Assembly (NCBI RefSeq): GCF_023746555.1
Contig: NZ_CP098755.1
Location: forward strand, 2,925,001-2,989,000
DNA length: 64,000 nt
From: Brevibacillus ruminantium
GTDB lineage: Bacteria > Bacillota > Bacilli > Brevibacillales > Brevibacillaceae
Direction: 5' to 3'
The notes below the pieces were generated by a model. The model worked only from the letters and a program-made list of their open reading frames with translations, did no database searches and had not been told where the DNA came from. Shown here piece after piece: positions 52,331-62,338 of this stretch (position 1 is the first letter of the stretch; every line of letters begins with the position of its first letter). Made by a program: the position numbers and the translations under genes.

Positions 52331-53944
52331 CTACATCTTCACTTGCTGGCTGGTAAAAAGGATTTCTCCGTCAATCATCGTCAGCTCCACCTGCATCTCT
52401 TTGATCTCTTCTACTGGCGTATCGAGGATGCGTCCATTGAGCACAACCAGGTCCGCGAGCTTTCCGACTTCGATACTGCCTTTCTGCTCCTCTTCAAAGC
52501 TGGCATACGCACCATGCAGGGTGAACATGCGAATCGCATGCAAAACGCTGACGCCTTGCCGAGTCCCCACAATGGCCCCGCTTTTTGTTGTTCGATTGAC
52601 AGCCGCGTGGATGCCGAGCAGAGGAGAATACGCAGTCACAGGACAATCCGATGCGCCAGCCGCCAGGACACCCGCGCGAACGAAATCGCCCACTGGATAC
52701 ATATGCTCGGCCCGCTCACCCAGATGATGCAGATAGCTGTCCCCAAATTCGTACAGGAAAGCGGGATTGGGAGTGGGAATCACGCCCAGCTTTGCGATCC
52801 GCTCGACCAGATCAGGCGCCGAAACGCCTGCATGCTCGATCCGGTGGCGATGATTGTCTCGGGGATGCTTTTTCAGGGCTTCTTCAAAACAGTCAAGCAG
52901 CATCTCAATGGCCTGATCACCCTGGGCATGTGCCGTTAGCTGAAACCCTTTTTCATGCGCCTCTCCCAAAATTCTATTCAACTCGTCCGGGGAAAAGTAG
53001 AGAATCCCGCGATCCCCCGGCTTGCTTGTATACGGTTCTCGCATCGCCATCGTGGCGGCTGCGCTGGCTCCGTCTACAAATACCTTGGCAGGCCCGATCC
53101 GAAATCTCTCATCGCCGAGGCCCGTGACAATCCCGGCATCCAGCATGGTGCGGACGAAGCTCTCCGATTCGTTCAGGGCCCCGATCATGGCATAGATACG
53201 CACCTTCACATCGCCTGACTGGACGGCCTTCTGCATGGCCCGCAAATTCGCCGGACCGTATCCCCCCGCATCATGCACACTCGTAATCCCGGAGGCGATA
53301 AAATCTTTGGCAGCCAGCCGAAGGCCCTCCAGGTACTCGTCCTCCGTGAATGCTGCCGCCTCAAACATCTGCATATGTGCGGTTTCAATGAGCAGACCAG
53401 TCAGATTGCCCTGTTCATCTCGCTGCAGTCTGCCGCCGCGAGGATCGGGGGTGCTTTCATCGAACCCCGCACGCTGCAGCGCTTGACGGTTGACGATCGA
53501 ATGATGGGCACAAGTCCGCATGACAAAGACGGGATGTTCACCAGATACCTGCTCCAGCTCCTGAAGTGTCGGAAAGCGTTTTTCGCGCATGTTGTCCTCG
53601 TGAAACCCGTTGGCCCGCACCCACTCACCTGCTGGAGTTCGTGCCGCTTGCTCCTTCAGCGCAGCAAGCAGCGATTCGATGGAATCGATTCCGCGCGCCT
53701 TGCAATCCACGCCCATTTTGTTGGTCCCGTAGATGGTGATGTGCAGATGAGCGTCATTGAATCCGGGCAGCAAGCTTTTCCCCTTCAGGTCATACACCTG
53801 TGTACTTGCCCTGATCCACTGCTTTACTTCTTCATTTCTGCCTGTTGCCACAATGCGATTGCCGCGTATGGCCACTGCCTCTACGATCTGGTCTTGCGGA
53901 TCGACGGTAATCACCTGTCCATTCAAAAAAACAACATCAGCCAT
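52331..53944 (-). CDS. YtcJ-like metal-dependent amidohydrolase
   Basis: 537 residues of the amidohydrolase superfamily. LLPGFNDAHLH is the first metal motif (HxH variant), then HAQGDQA, HRIEHAG and GASDCPV (Asp). C-terminal LADLVVLNGRIL belongs to the composite beta-sandwich. YtcJ-type enzymes hydrolyse amide or formyl groups; the substrate is unknown. 18 nt after the symporter gene and 19 nt before the M20 hydrolase gene. Confidence 0.85.
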   Translation of the reverse strand: MADVVFLNGQVITVDPQDQIVEAVAIRGNRIVATGRNEEVKQWIRASTQVYDLKGKSLLPGFNDAHLHITIYGTNKMGVDCKARGIDSIESLLAALKEQAARTPAGEWVRANGFHEDNMREKRFPTLQELEQVSGEHPVFVMRTCAHHSIVNRQALQRAGFDESTPDPRGGRLQRDEQGNLTGLLIETAHMQMFEAAAFTEDEYLEGLRLAAKDFIASGITSVHDAGGYGPANLRAMQKAVQSGDVKVRIYAMIGALNESESFVRTMLDAGIVTGLGDERFRIGPAKVFVDGASAAATMAMREPYTSKPGDRGILYFSPDELNRILGEAHEKGFQLTAHAQGDQAIEMLLDCFEEALKKHPRDNHRHRIEHAGVSAPDLVERIAKLGVIPTPNPAFLYEFGDSYLHHLGERAEHMYPVGDFVRAGVLAAGASDCPVTAYSPLLGIHAAVNRTTKSGAIVGTRQGVSVLHAIRMFTLHGAYASFEEEQKGSIEVGKLADLVVLNGRILDTPVEEIKEMQVELTMIDGEILFTSQQVKM

Positions 53945-53962
53945 GCTGCATCCTCCTTTGCG

Positions 53963-55459
53963 TCATGAGACGGGTTGGTGTGCTTCTTCACTGGGCATGC
54001 TCTCTTCTTTACCGGCAAACAATTGCTGGGTGATCAGATGAACGGCAAACATCATCACCACATTGATAAACAAAGCGATGATGCCGACGTTCAAATCTTT
54101 GATGACGGCTGGCAGCGATGGAAAAAGCGTGCCAACACTCACTTGGGCGATCGTGACATAGGCGACTGTCAGAACACCGCTGGCGATACCTGCAAAGGCG
54201 CCATATTTGTTTACCAGCGGCCGGGCGGGAACGGAGAATAACAGCGCCGGAAACAGCTGGGTAACCAGGCTGTACCCCATTAACAGCAGGGTGACGAGGG
54301 TATCTCCTCCGTTTAATGTATAGTAGAGAGAAATCAGCGACAGTACCGGTACCAGCCCCTTCGCGATTCGCGGCAGCTGCTTGTCCGTCGCAGACGGAAT
54401 CAACACCTGAATGACGTTTTTGGACAGCAAGGTGGCCGCCGTCATCAACAGCATGGACCCTGGCACCAGCGCAGTGAGTAAACCCGCAGCACCGATCAGC
54501 CCGACTATCCACGGATCAAAGGTTTGGATAGAAAGCCGGAGCAGCGACAAATCCCCGTCCGCCCCTTTCAGTCCGGGTACCTGCAGGATCGCGGTGAACC
54601 CGACGAAAAAAACGAACAGCAGCATCAGGGTGTAGAGAGGCAGAATTACCGTATTTTTCTTGAATACCGATGCGCTTTTCGCAGAAAACACCGAGCCAAA
54701 GGTATGCGGCCACATATAAAATCCCATCACGGTCAGTAGTACGGTGGAAATAAACCAGGAAATGCTCATCCCCTCTTTGGGAAAGGTCAGGAAATCGGGA
54801 TTGGCTGCGTGAACAGCTTCGAACATCGGCTGAATCCCTCCGTAGTAATGGAAGGGCAAGTAAAGTCCGAGAAACAAGACCACGAAGAAAATCATGATGT
54901 CTTTGATCACGGCCGTCCAGGCAGATCCATGAATCCCTGAAATCATGACATAGGCGGTGACAGCAATTACCCCGATCCAGACCGCAGCAGCCGGCGAGAT
55001 ACTGCCGTAGGATGCTTCCGAAACAATAATCCCCAGGCCCTTAAACTGAAGCACCAGATAGGGGATGATCGCCAAAACCCCGACGGCGGAAACCAGAATC
55101 CCGAGCACAGGGCTTTTGTATTTGCTGACAAAAAAATCGGACTGTGAGACCAGCTTATGTCGTTTGGCGTAGCGCCAGATCGGCGGGAGCAGCCAATAAG
55201 AGAGAGCATACGCCAGTGAAATGTAGGCGAGGACGTAATAAGAAGGAGCCCCTTTGGAATAGGCCCAACCGCTCCCTCCCAAGAAGGTAAAGGTCGTGTA
55301 GATTTCGCCGGCCACCAGCAGAAAGATAAAGATGGTGCCAAAGCCGCGGCCACCGACGGTCCATTGCTCCATGTTCATGTCTTTTCCTTTTTGGGCACGA
55401 ATGCCGAAAAAGAGCGAAGATAAGAGGAATACAAAAATGATCACCAGTGCAATGTTCAT
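53963..55459 (-). CDS. Sodium:solute symporter family permease
   Basis: 498-residue permease with about 13 helices of the SSS/LeuT fold. WTVGGRGFG and GGSGWAYSKG mark the first helices, and the layout matches sodium symporters for carboxylates, pantothenate or nucleobases. The ATG overlaps the stop of the DUF3311 gene by 4 nt (55456-55459). Probably imports the substrate of the two hydrolases downstream. Confidence 0.87.
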   Translation of the reverse strand: MNIALVIIFVFLLSSLFFGIRAQKGKDMNMEQWTVGGRGFGTIFIFLLVAGEIYTTFTFLGGSGWAYSKGAPSYYVLAYISLAYALSYWLLPPIWRYAKRHKLVSQSDFFVSKYKSPVLGILVSAVGVLAIIPYLVLQFKGLGIIVSEASYGSISPAAAVWIGVIAVTAYVMISGIHGSAWTAVIKDIMIFFVVLFLGLYLPFHYYGGIQPMFEAVHAANPDFLTFPKEGMSISWFISTVLLTVMGFYMWPHTFGSVFSAKSASVFKKNTVILPLYTLMLLFVFFVGFTAILQVPGLKGADGDLSLLRLSIQTFDPWIVGLIGAAGLLTALVPGSMLLMTAATLLSKNVIQVLIPSATDKQLPRIAKGLVPVLSLISLYYTLNGGDTLVTLLLMGYSLVTQLFPALLFSVPARPLVNKYGAFAGIASGVLTVAYVTIAQVSVGTLFPSLPAVIKDLNVGIIALFINVVMMFAVHLITQQLFAGKEESMPSEEAHQPVS

Positions 55460-55656
55460 CCCCTCTCCTCCTCTCGATTGGCCGGGTCAAGCCTATTGAC
55501 AACAGCCATGATGCCAGAGGTGATAATTACCCATAGGACAATCCAGAAGAGGACAAAAGGCATGCCCAACACATACGGCTCTACCCGGTTTACAAATGGC
55601 ACACCTCCGAGCATTCCGATAAACGGCACAAACCCCAACCAGTCCTTCGCTTTCAT
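55456..55656 (-). CDS. DUF3311-type small membrane protein
   Basis: 66 residues with two membrane helices (about 9-23 and 33-52). GMPFVLFWIVLWVI is typical of DUF3311 proteins, which regularly precede sodium:solute symporter genes and may be accessory subunits. Translationally coupled to the symporter. The start follows GGAGGG. Confidence 0.82.
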   Translation of the reverse strand: MKAKDWLGFVPFIGMLGGVPFVNRVEPYVLGMPFVLFWIVLWVIITSGIMAVVNRLDPANREEERG

Positions 55657-55817
55657 TCACTTCCCTCCAATCATCGTACTTTGTCCCTCTTGTCGGCTGA
55701 CCCGTGGGACATGTATGGTACTATTATCGAAAGATTCAATCTTTTCCTTTGTCACCATTTCCAGAAATTAATCAGAATCTTTGTTCCATTTACCAAAACC
55801 AGATGGGAGGGCTTTCA

Positions 55818-57446
55818 TTGATCACCGTACGCGAACTTATGACTGTGACAGGCTGGGGTACCGATGCTGTTCTGGCGGGAGAAGCCTTTTTAGACAAAGA
55901 GCTGATCGCGGTCACTTCGTTCGATTCGCCAGACGGTCACAGATGGCTTCACGAGGGGGAATTCGTGCTGACAACCGGCTATCCGTTTGTCTGTGATAAG
56001 GAAACCTCAGAAGAGAGACTGATTCAGCTGATTGAAGAGCTGTGCGAGATTGGTACTCCCGGATTTGCCATTAAGCTGGGAAGGTACATCGACGAGCTCC
56101 CATTTAGTGTCATCCACTACGCGAATCAAAAGCAGATGCCGATTCTCTCTTTCCCGATGGACAAAGCCTGGTCTGACATCATCATCCCGATTGCCCATTA
56201 CATCAACGCCAAGCAGCGGGAAGAGCTGGACCGAACGCACGCCATCTATGAATCGTTTCACCGTCATCTAACCAGTGGGGGCAGCGTGGAAAAGCTGGCC
56301 GCGCTCCTGCATGAGGTACTGCAAACACCAGTCAGCATTTTCTCCAGCACACTGAAATGGAACCTGCACATCCCTATGCCCTTTGAGCCTCCTCTCCCTT
56401 TTGAAGATTTATGGGCAAGCCGCTCGTCGGCTCCAGGAGATCATGGGCTGATTCGCTATCATCAAAAACATGCGGTACGCTGGCTTACACATCATCACAA
56501 CAGAGAAGGAGCGATTGTCTTATGGGAGATGGCCCGGAAGCTTCACTCTTGGGAAAAGGTCGCACTGGAACAAGCAGCTGCTCTGCTCACCCTGGAGATT
56601 GAGCGTCACTATACCGTTCTGGCTGCCTACCAGCGGTTTCGCAATGATTTTCTGCATCTACTGGTCACAGAGAAAAATGCAGAACCTGAGCTTCTCATCC
56701 GCAAAGCAGATGAAGTCGGCTGGAAGCTGGGAGAGCATTATGTAGCTGCTGTTATGAAGCATCGGGCTGAATCAGAGAGTGACTTATTGGCCTGGCGTGC
56801 GTATGAATCCTTATTGAACGTTTTGCGCACCCACTGGGAAAAAGCGGAACACCCGATTTTGTGCGGTCTGGACCGGGAAAACAGAATCGTGCTACTTTTC
56901 CCCGTTCAGACGCATGCACCGTCTTCAGCTACAAAGCAGCTTTCCAGCCTTCCCACGCTTATGGAAAAGGCGAGGACGCAGCCCATGTGCATCGGCATCG
57001 GCCGCTTTCATCCCGGCTTGTCCGGGGTGGCTACAAGCTATCGGGAAGCCGTGATCAGTTGTCGTGCAGCCAGACAAGCTGACCCGTGTGGAACAGTGAC
57101 AACACCCTCTCCTCTTTTGTCCATTCGTCACTTCTCTGCTCTGGGTTTAGAGCGTGTTCTCTTCGCCGAACGTCCCGAAGAGGAGGCACGCTTGATCACC
57201 GAGGAGTGTTTGGGTGAACTTATTCGCTACGACCAGGAGAAAAGCGGTCAGCTCGTTGAGACGCTCCGGACTTTTCTGGCCTGTGATGGCAATCATGCGG
57301 ATGCTGCAGCGAAGCTGTTTGTTCATAAAAATACCGTCAAGTACAGATTGCAGGTCATCAGCGATTTGACTGGATTGCAGCCGGAAAATGGACAAGCACA
57401 ACTCTTGTTTCGCATTGCGCTGACGAGCCATGCCATTCGCGTATAG
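55818..57446 (+). CDS. PucR family transcriptional regulator
   Basis: 542 residues. An N-terminal PucR domain (about 3-125, TVRELMTVTGW, LTTGYPF) and a C-terminal helix-turn-helix (FLACDGNHADAAAKLFVHKNTVKYRLQ). The TTG start at 55818 is preferred because GGGAGG lies 7 nt upstream and the PucR domain starts directly after it. Divergent from the DUF3311-symporter-amidohydrolase-M20 operon, which it probably controls. Founding member PucR activates purine/allantoin catabolism in B. subtilis. Confidence 0.87.
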   Translation: MITVRELMTVTGWGTDAVLAGEAFLDKELIAVTSFDSPDGHRWLHEGEFVLTTGYPFVCDKETSEERLIQLIEELCEIGTPGFAIKLGRYIDELPFSVIHYANQKQMPILSFPMDKAWSDIIIPIAHYINAKQREELDRTHAIYESFHRHLTSGGSVEKLAALLHEVLQTPVSIFSSTLKWNLHIPMPFEPPLPFEDLWASRSSAPGDHGLIRYHQKHAVRWLTHHHNREGAIVLWEMARKLHSWEKVALEQAAALLTLEIERHYTVLAAYQRFRNDFLHLLVTEKNAEPELLIRKADEVGWKLGEHYVAAVMKHRAESESDLLAWRAYESLLNVLRTHWEKAEHPILCGLDRENRIVLLFPVQTHAPSSATKQLSSLPTLMEKARTQPMCIGIGRFHPGLSGVATSYREAVISCRAARQADPCGTVTTPSPLLSIRHFSALGLERVLFAERPEEEARLITEECLGELIRYDQEKSGQLVETLRTFLACDGNHADAAAKLFVHKNTVKYRLQVISDLTGLQPENGQAQLLFRIALTSHAIRV

Positions 57447-57467
57447 TTTGAACTGCTTCCTCACATA

Positions 57468-57508
57468 AAAAAATCCCCTGGTCCTTGTTTCAGACCAGAG
57501 GATTTTTT
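57468..57508. terminator. Bidirectional terminator between pucR-like gene and ykpA
   Basis: AATCC-CCT-GGTC / GACC-AGA-GGATT stem followed by TTTTTT on the plus strand and by a T-run on the minus strand. Confidence 0.88.
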
Positions 57509-57522
57509 GTGTGCGACCGTTT

Positions 57523-59136
57523 TTATGCGTAGTGTTCCTCACGCAGCCGCTGTATTTCTTCGCTTTCCAGGTATTCATCATAGGTAATCATCTTGTCGAT
57601 GATGCCTTTTGGTGTAATCTCGATAATCCGGTTGGCAATCGTCTGCACAAACTGATGGTCATGAGAGACAAATAACAGCGTTCCATCAAATTCGATCAAG
57701 CCGTTGTTCAATGCGGTGATCGATTCCAGGTCCAAGTGGTTTGTCGGCTCATCCATGATCAGGACATTGGCTTGTGCGAGCATCATTTTGGCAAGCATGC
57801 AACGCACTTTTTCGCCACCGGACAGAACGTTCGCTTTCTTCAGGGATTCATCCCCGGAGAAGAGCATCCGTCCCAAATAACTGCGAATAAAGGTCTCGTC
57901 CTGCTCTTTGGAGTATTGACGCAGCCAATCGACCAGAGAGAGATCTGTGCTGAAGTACTCGGAGTTGTCTTTCGGGAAATATGCTTGTGAGGTAGTGACT
58001 CCCCATTCGAAGCTGCCGCTGTCCGCTTCAATCTCTCCCATCAAGACGCGGAACAGGGTTGTTTTTGCCAGCTCATTCGGTCCGACAAACGCTACCTTAT
58101 CCCCTTTGTTAATGGTCAGATTGAGGTTTTCAAACAGCTTTTCGCCCTCAAGCGTTTTACTCAAACCTTCGATCAGGAGCAAATTTTTGCCCGCTTCCCG
58201 CTCCGGTTTGAAATTGATGTACGGATAACGGCGGCTGGACGGGCGGATATCCTCGAGCGAAATTTTATCCAACAGTTTTTTCCGCGAGGTCGCCTGCTTG
58301 GACTTGGATGCATTCGCACTAAAGCGGGCGATAAACTCCTGCAGCTCTTTAATCTTCTCTTCTTTTTTCTTGTTTTGCTCCCGCGCCAGTTTCAGCGCCA
58401 GTTGGCTGGATTCGTACCAGAAATCATAGTTCCCGACGTACAGCTGGATTTTGCCAAAGTCGATATCGGCGATATGCGTACATACCTTGTTCAGGAAGTG
58501 ACGGTCGTGAGATACGACGATGACCGTATTTTCATAATCTGCCAGGAAGTTTTCCAACCAGCGGATGGATTCAATGTCCAGGTGGTTGGTCGGCTCATCC
58601 AGAAGCAGGACGTGTGGGTTGCCGAACAGCGCTTGCGCCAGCAATACCCGTACCTTTTCATTACCGGACAGATCTTTCATCTGCTTGTCATGCATATCAA
58701 CCGGAATTCCCAGCCCAATCAACAGCTCGGCAGCGTCGGCCTCTGCCATCCAGCCGTTGAGCTCTTCGAACTCCCCTTCAAGCTGGGAGGCTCTCATACC
58801 GTCTGCCTCGGAAAAGTCTTCCTTCATGTACAGGGCATTCTTTTCTTCCATGATTTCATAGAGACGCTTGTGGCCCATAATCACTGTTTTGAGAACTTCA
58901 AATTCATCGAATTCAAAGTGGTTTTGCTTCAATACAGCGATCCGCTCCCCAGGAGTAACCGATACCTGGCCGCTAGTGGGCTCGATTTCACCGGAGAGGA
59001 TTTTCACAAAGGTCGACTTACCGGCGCCGTTCGCACCGATTAACCCATAACAGTTACCAGGCGTAAACTTAATGGTTACATCTTCAAACAATGCGCGTTT
59101 ACCATAGCGCAAAGTCACATTCTGAGTACTTATCAT
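57523..59136 (-). CDS. ykpA: ABC-F family ATPase (YkpA/YbiT type)
   Basis: 537 residues with two ABC domains joined by a charged linker (REQNKKKEEKIKELQEF), no membrane segments. ABC1: Walker A GANGAGKST, signature LSGNEK (variant of LSGGE), Walker B LLLDEPTNHLD. ABC2: Walker A GPNELAKTT (Gly and Ala replaced), signature LSGGEK, Walker B LIMDEPTNHLD. ABC-F proteins act on the ribosome. Length fits the YkpA/YbiT branch, not the antibiotic-resistance types. The start at 59136 is preferred over one seven codons upstream. Confidence 0.88.
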   Translation of the reverse strand: MISTQNVTLRYGKRALFEDVTIKFTPGNCYGLIGANGAGKSTFVKILSGEIEPTSGQVSVTPGERIAVLKQNHFEFDEFEVLKTVIMGHKRLYEIMEEKNALYMKEDFSEADGMRASQLEGEFEELNGWMAEADAAELLIGLGIPVDMHDKQMKDLSGNEKVRVLLAQALFGNPHVLLLDEPTNHLDIESIRWLENFLADYENTVIVVSHDRHFLNKVCTHIADIDFGKIQLYVGNYDFWYESSQLALKLAREQNKKKEEKIKELQEFIARFSANASKSKQATSRKKLLDKISLEDIRPSSRRYPYINFKPEREAGKNLLLIEGLSKTLEGEKLFENLNLTINKGDKVAFVGPNELAKTTLFRVLMGEIEADSGSFEWGVTTSQAYFPKDNSEYFSTDLSLVDWLRQYSKEQDETFIRSYLGRMLFSGDESLKKANVLSGGEKVRCMLAKMMLAQANVLIMDEPTNHLDLESITALNNGLIEFDGTLLFVSHDHQFVQTIANRIIEITPKGIIDKMITYDEYLESEEIQRLREEHYA

Positions 59137-59315
59137 CGCTATACCTGCCTTTACCAATCATTCAATCATTAATCATATCAGAAATCGGGAACTTTCGCAA
59201 AAATATCGCACTTTCCATGTGCACTTCTCCCTTTGTCTATCCACCTGATAGAAAGAATTGTGTACGGGAAAGCTATGGGTGGTCCCAACGAGCATACGGA
59301 AAAGGAGCAATCGAC

Positions 59316-59432
59316 ATGTCCAAGAAAAACGGTGTAAAAAATGAAATGGGCAACAAGGAAAATCCTTCGCAAACCAAAGCCTCCAATACGCTGAGCAAAG
59401 AGCAAACCCGTTCCAAACAGCGTGGAGAGTAA
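59316..59432 (+). CDS. Small basic hydrophilic protein (SASP-like)
   Basis: 38 residues, rich in Lys, Asn, Ser and Gln, no hydrophobic core (MSKKNGVKNEMGNKEN...). AAAAGGAG lies 7 nt upstream of the ATG. Size and composition resemble minor small acid-soluble spore proteins, but no specific family is identifiable. Transcribed away from ykpA. Confidence 0.55.
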   Translation: MSKKNGVKNEMGNKENPSQTKASNTLSKEQTRSKQRGE

Positions 59433-59440
59433 ATGTCAAG

Positions 59441-59473
59441 CAAAAAGCCGGTCTGCATCTCGTGCGACCGGCT
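59441..59473 (-). terminator. Terminator of the sulfate transporter operon
   Basis: AGCCGGTC / GACCGGCT stem with a 12-nt loop, followed on the minus strand by TTTTTG. Confidence 0.8.
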
Positions 59474-59512
59474 CCTTCTCAGCAAACGATGACCAATATT
59501 TACTTGCAGAAC

Positions 59513-60589
59513 CTACCCCCGGATCAATTGGCCATTAATATAAAAAGCAACATGCTGCAGGGTCACGTACAACGTATCTGCGGGACGCGGCGCCAGCTCG
59601 GCAAAACGGTGGCGGCTCACCTCCGCTTCCAGTATTTCGCCTGTATCCTTACGCCTCAGCTCCAAGCGGATGACTGATCCCAAATCGTAGATGTAGCAAA
59701 GCTCAGATAAGACCGACCGCGGGTTTTTCGGCGAGCGGCTTACCTCTACATCATGAGGCCGGACATAACCAACCGCCGGCTGGTTGTTCGTTTCCGCCGC
59801 CCAGTCCACGTCAAACTCTGCTTCCCCCAGCTTTACCTTGCCATTGTCCACTCGTCCCCTGAAAAAGTTGACCCGGCCCAAAAAACTGTAGACAAACGGA
59901 TTGGCCGGATTGCTGTATACCTCCTGGGGTGAGCCAACTTGTTCGACTCTTCCTTCGTTCATGACGACGACCCGATCCGCCAGCTCCAATGCTTCCTCCT
60001 GATCGTGGGTGACGAAGACAATCGTCAAACCCAGCTTCTCATGCAACCGGCGCAGCCAGCGACGAAGCTCTTGACGAACCTTTGCATCCAGTGCCCCAAA
60101 GGGTTCATCCAGCAAGAGAAATTTGGGTTCCACAGCTAATGCCCGTGCAAGCGCAACGCGTTGCCGCTGCCCCCCGGACAATTGGGAAGGGTAGCGATGG
60201 GCCAGCCCATCCAGCTGTACCAGCCTGAGAAGAGCGGATACCTTTTCTCTGATTTCCGCTTTGCCAAGCCTCACCTTGCGCGGACGGACTTTCAAGCCAA
60301 AGGCGATGTTTTCAAAAATATTCATATGCCGGAACAAAGCATAGTGCTGAAAGACAAAGCCCACGCCCCGCTCTCGAACATCACGATCCGTATTGTCTTC
60401 CCCGTTGAAAAAGACTTGCCCCTGATCGGCTCCCTCCAGCCCTGCGATCAGCCGCAACAGGGTTGTTTTTCCCGAGCCGGATGGTCCAAGCAAAGCGACC
60501 AGTTCCCCGGTAGGAATCTCCAGCTCCACATCCCGCAAAGCTTGAAAGGTTCCGTATGACTTGCTGATTCCTTTGATTTCGATACTCAT
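59513..60589 (-). CDS. cysA: Sulfate/thiosulfate ABC transporter ATPase CysA
   Basis: 358 residues. Walker [11 protein letters not shown]-loop VFQHYALF, signature LSGGQRQR, Walker [12 protein letters not shown], then a C-terminal TOBE-like regulatory domain ([13 protein letters not shown]) typical of CysA. The start at 60589 overlaps the cysW stop by 4 nt. Energises sulfate import with CysT, CysW and the binding protein. Confidence 0.93.
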   Translation of the reverse strand: MSIEIKGISKSYGTFQALRDVELEIPTGELVALLGPSGSGKTTLLRLIAGLEGADQGQVFFNGEDNTDRDVRERGVGFVFQHYALFRHMNIFENIAFGLKVRPRKVRLGKAEIREKVSALLRLVQLDGLAHRYPSQLSGGQRQRVALARALAVEPKFLLLDEPFGALDAKVRQELRRWLRRLHEKLGLTIVFVTHDQEEALELADRVVVMNEGRVEQVGSPQEVYSNPANPFVYSFLGRVNFFRGRVDNGKVKLGEAEFDVDWAAETNNQPAVGYVRPHDVEVSRSPKNPRSVLSELCYIYDLGSVIRLELRRKDTGEILEAEVSRHRFAELAPRPADTLYVTLQHVAFYINGQLIRG

Positions 60590-61449
60590 GCGCGAGCCTC
60601 CCCGATGACTTCTGACACCGCTATGTCCTCTCGCTCCTGATGTTCGGATTTCCACTCAATCACACTTTTTAAGATCAACGTTACCAGCGCCAGCATCCCC
60701 AGCAAGGTAGCGACTGCAAACGCAGCAACGAATTGATATTCATTATATAAAATTTCCACATGCAACGGCAGTGTGTTTGTCATTCCGCGAATGTGACCCG
60801 AGACAACGGATACTGCTCCAAATTCCCCCATTGCTCTGGCATTGCACAGAATAACTCCGTACAACAGACCCCACTTGATATTGGGAAGTGTTATTTTCAA
60901 AAATGTTTGCCAGCCACTCGCACCAAGAGAAACAGCCGCTTCTTCCTCATCTTTTCCTTGCGCTTCCATAACCGGAATCAATTCTCTTGCCACAAAGGGA
61001 AACGTTACAAAGGTGGTTGCCAGAATAATCCCCGGTACCGCAAAAATGATCTTGATGTCATGAGCTTCCAGCCACGGTCCAAGTATTCCCTGACTGCCAA
61101 AGAGAAGAACAAAGATCAGTCCGGAAATAACGGGTGAGACGGCAAATGGAAGGTCGATCAGTGTCAACAGCACATTTTTTCCCCGGAATGAGAACTTCGC
61201 GATGGCCCAGGCTGCTGCCACGCCAAAGATGACATTGGCCGGCACGCTGATGACTGCCGTCAGCAAGGTCAGTCTGATCGCCGACAGTGTTTCTTCCTCC
61301 GTCACGGCACGGGCAAACAAGTCGACTCCCTCGCTGAAGGCGGCGGAAAAAACAGAAATCAACGGTACGATCAGGAACAGACCCATAAACAGCAGCGAGA
61401 TACCAATCAATAGCCAGCGAATGTAAGCTGGTTCGCTTTTGTCTGTCAC
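60586..61449 (-). CDS. cysW: Sulfate ABC transporter permease CysW
   Basis: 287-residue permease with six helices. The cytoplasmic EAA loop [21 protein letters not shown] contacts Cys[12 protein letters not shown] is typical of CysW. Coupled to cysA by a 4-nt overlap. Confidence 0.92.
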   Translation of the reverse strand: MTDKSEPAYIRWLLIGISLLFMGLFLIVPLISVFSAAFSEGVDLFARAVTEEETLSAIRLTLLTAVISVPANVIFGVAAAWAIAKFSFRGKNVLLTLIDLPFAVSPVISGLIFVLLFGSQGILGPWLEAHDIKIIFAVPGIILATTFVTFPFVARELIPVMEAQGKDEEEAAVSLGASGWQTFLKITLPNIKWGLLYGVILCNARAMGEFGAVSVVSGHIRGMTNTLPLHVEILYNEYQFVAAFAVATLLGMLALVTLILKSVIEWKSEHQEREDIAVSEVIGEARA

Positions 61450-61463
61450 CCTTTCTCCCCTCC

Positions 61464-62300
61464 CTAGCGCGCAGCATCAAATTTATTCGTCTTCCACTGC
61501 AGGAAATTGATCAGAAGCAGCATGAGAAAGGATGCGATTAGCATGACCGAAGCGATCGCAGTAGCCCCCAAATAATCAAACTGCTCGAGCTTCGTCATGA
61601 TCAACAATGGTACAATTTCGGTTTGCAGCGGCATATTGCCGGAAATAAAGACCACCGAACCATATTCCCCAAGTGCCCGTGCAAAGGCCAGCGCAAAACC
61701 TGTCATGATGGCAGGCAGCAAATACGGGACAATGACGCGCAAAAACGTCTGCAGGCGGGTTGCGCCAAGTGTTCGAGCAGCCTCTTCAATCTGCCGATCC
61801 CAATCTTGCAGCACAGGCTGTACCGTTCGCACGACAAAGGGCAGGCCGATAAAGGTCAACGCGATGAATATGCCGATCGGGGTGTACGCGATTTTGATGC
61901 CCCAGCTAGCGAATATCTGGCCAATCCAGCCGTTCTCCGAATAGATAGAAGCAAGCGCGATACCGGCAACGGCTGTAGGCAAAGCAAAAGGCAGGTCGAC
62001 AATGCCGTCAATGATCCGTTTTCCGGGGAACTGATACCGCTCCAAAACCCAAGCAACTAAAACACCAAAAACGGCATTTACACATGCTGCACAGAAGGCA
62101 GTTAAAAAGCTGACTCGAAAGGAAACCAATACACGCTGGTCCGTGACTGTCATCCAAAGCTGCTCCCAGCTCATATTGGATGTCTTCAGAAAGAGGATCG
62201 ACAACGGAATTAAGACAAGCAGACTGAGGTAGATCAGGGCGTACCCCATGGTGAGTCCAAAGCCTGGCAAGATCCCTCTCGAACTGATTCGTTTTCGCAT
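61464..62300 (-). CDS. cysT: Sulfate ABC transporter permease CysT (CysU)
   Basis: 278-residue permease with six helices and the EAA loop EEAARTLGATRLQTFLRVIVP. GEYGSVVFISGN matches CysT. The ATG at 62300 has GGGGGTG 6 nt upstream. 38 nt downstream of the binding-protein gene. Confidence 0.92.
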   Translation of the reverse strand: MRKRISSRGILPGFGLTMGYALIYLSLLVLIPLSILFLKTSNMSWEQLWMTVTDQRVLVSFRVSFLTAFCAACVNAVFGVLVAWVLERYQFPGKRIIDGIVDLPFALPTAVAGIALASIYSENGWIGQIFASWGIKIAYTPIGIFIALTFIGLPFVVRTVQPVLQDWDRQIEEAARTLGATRLQTFLRVIVPYLLPAIMTGFALAFARALGEYGSVVFISGNMPLQTEIVPLLIMTKLEQFDYLGATAIASVMLIASFLMLLLINFLQWKTNKFDAAR

Positions 62301-62338
62301 GGTTGGCACCCCCAAAGATTTTCAATCTTGCGTCTGTT

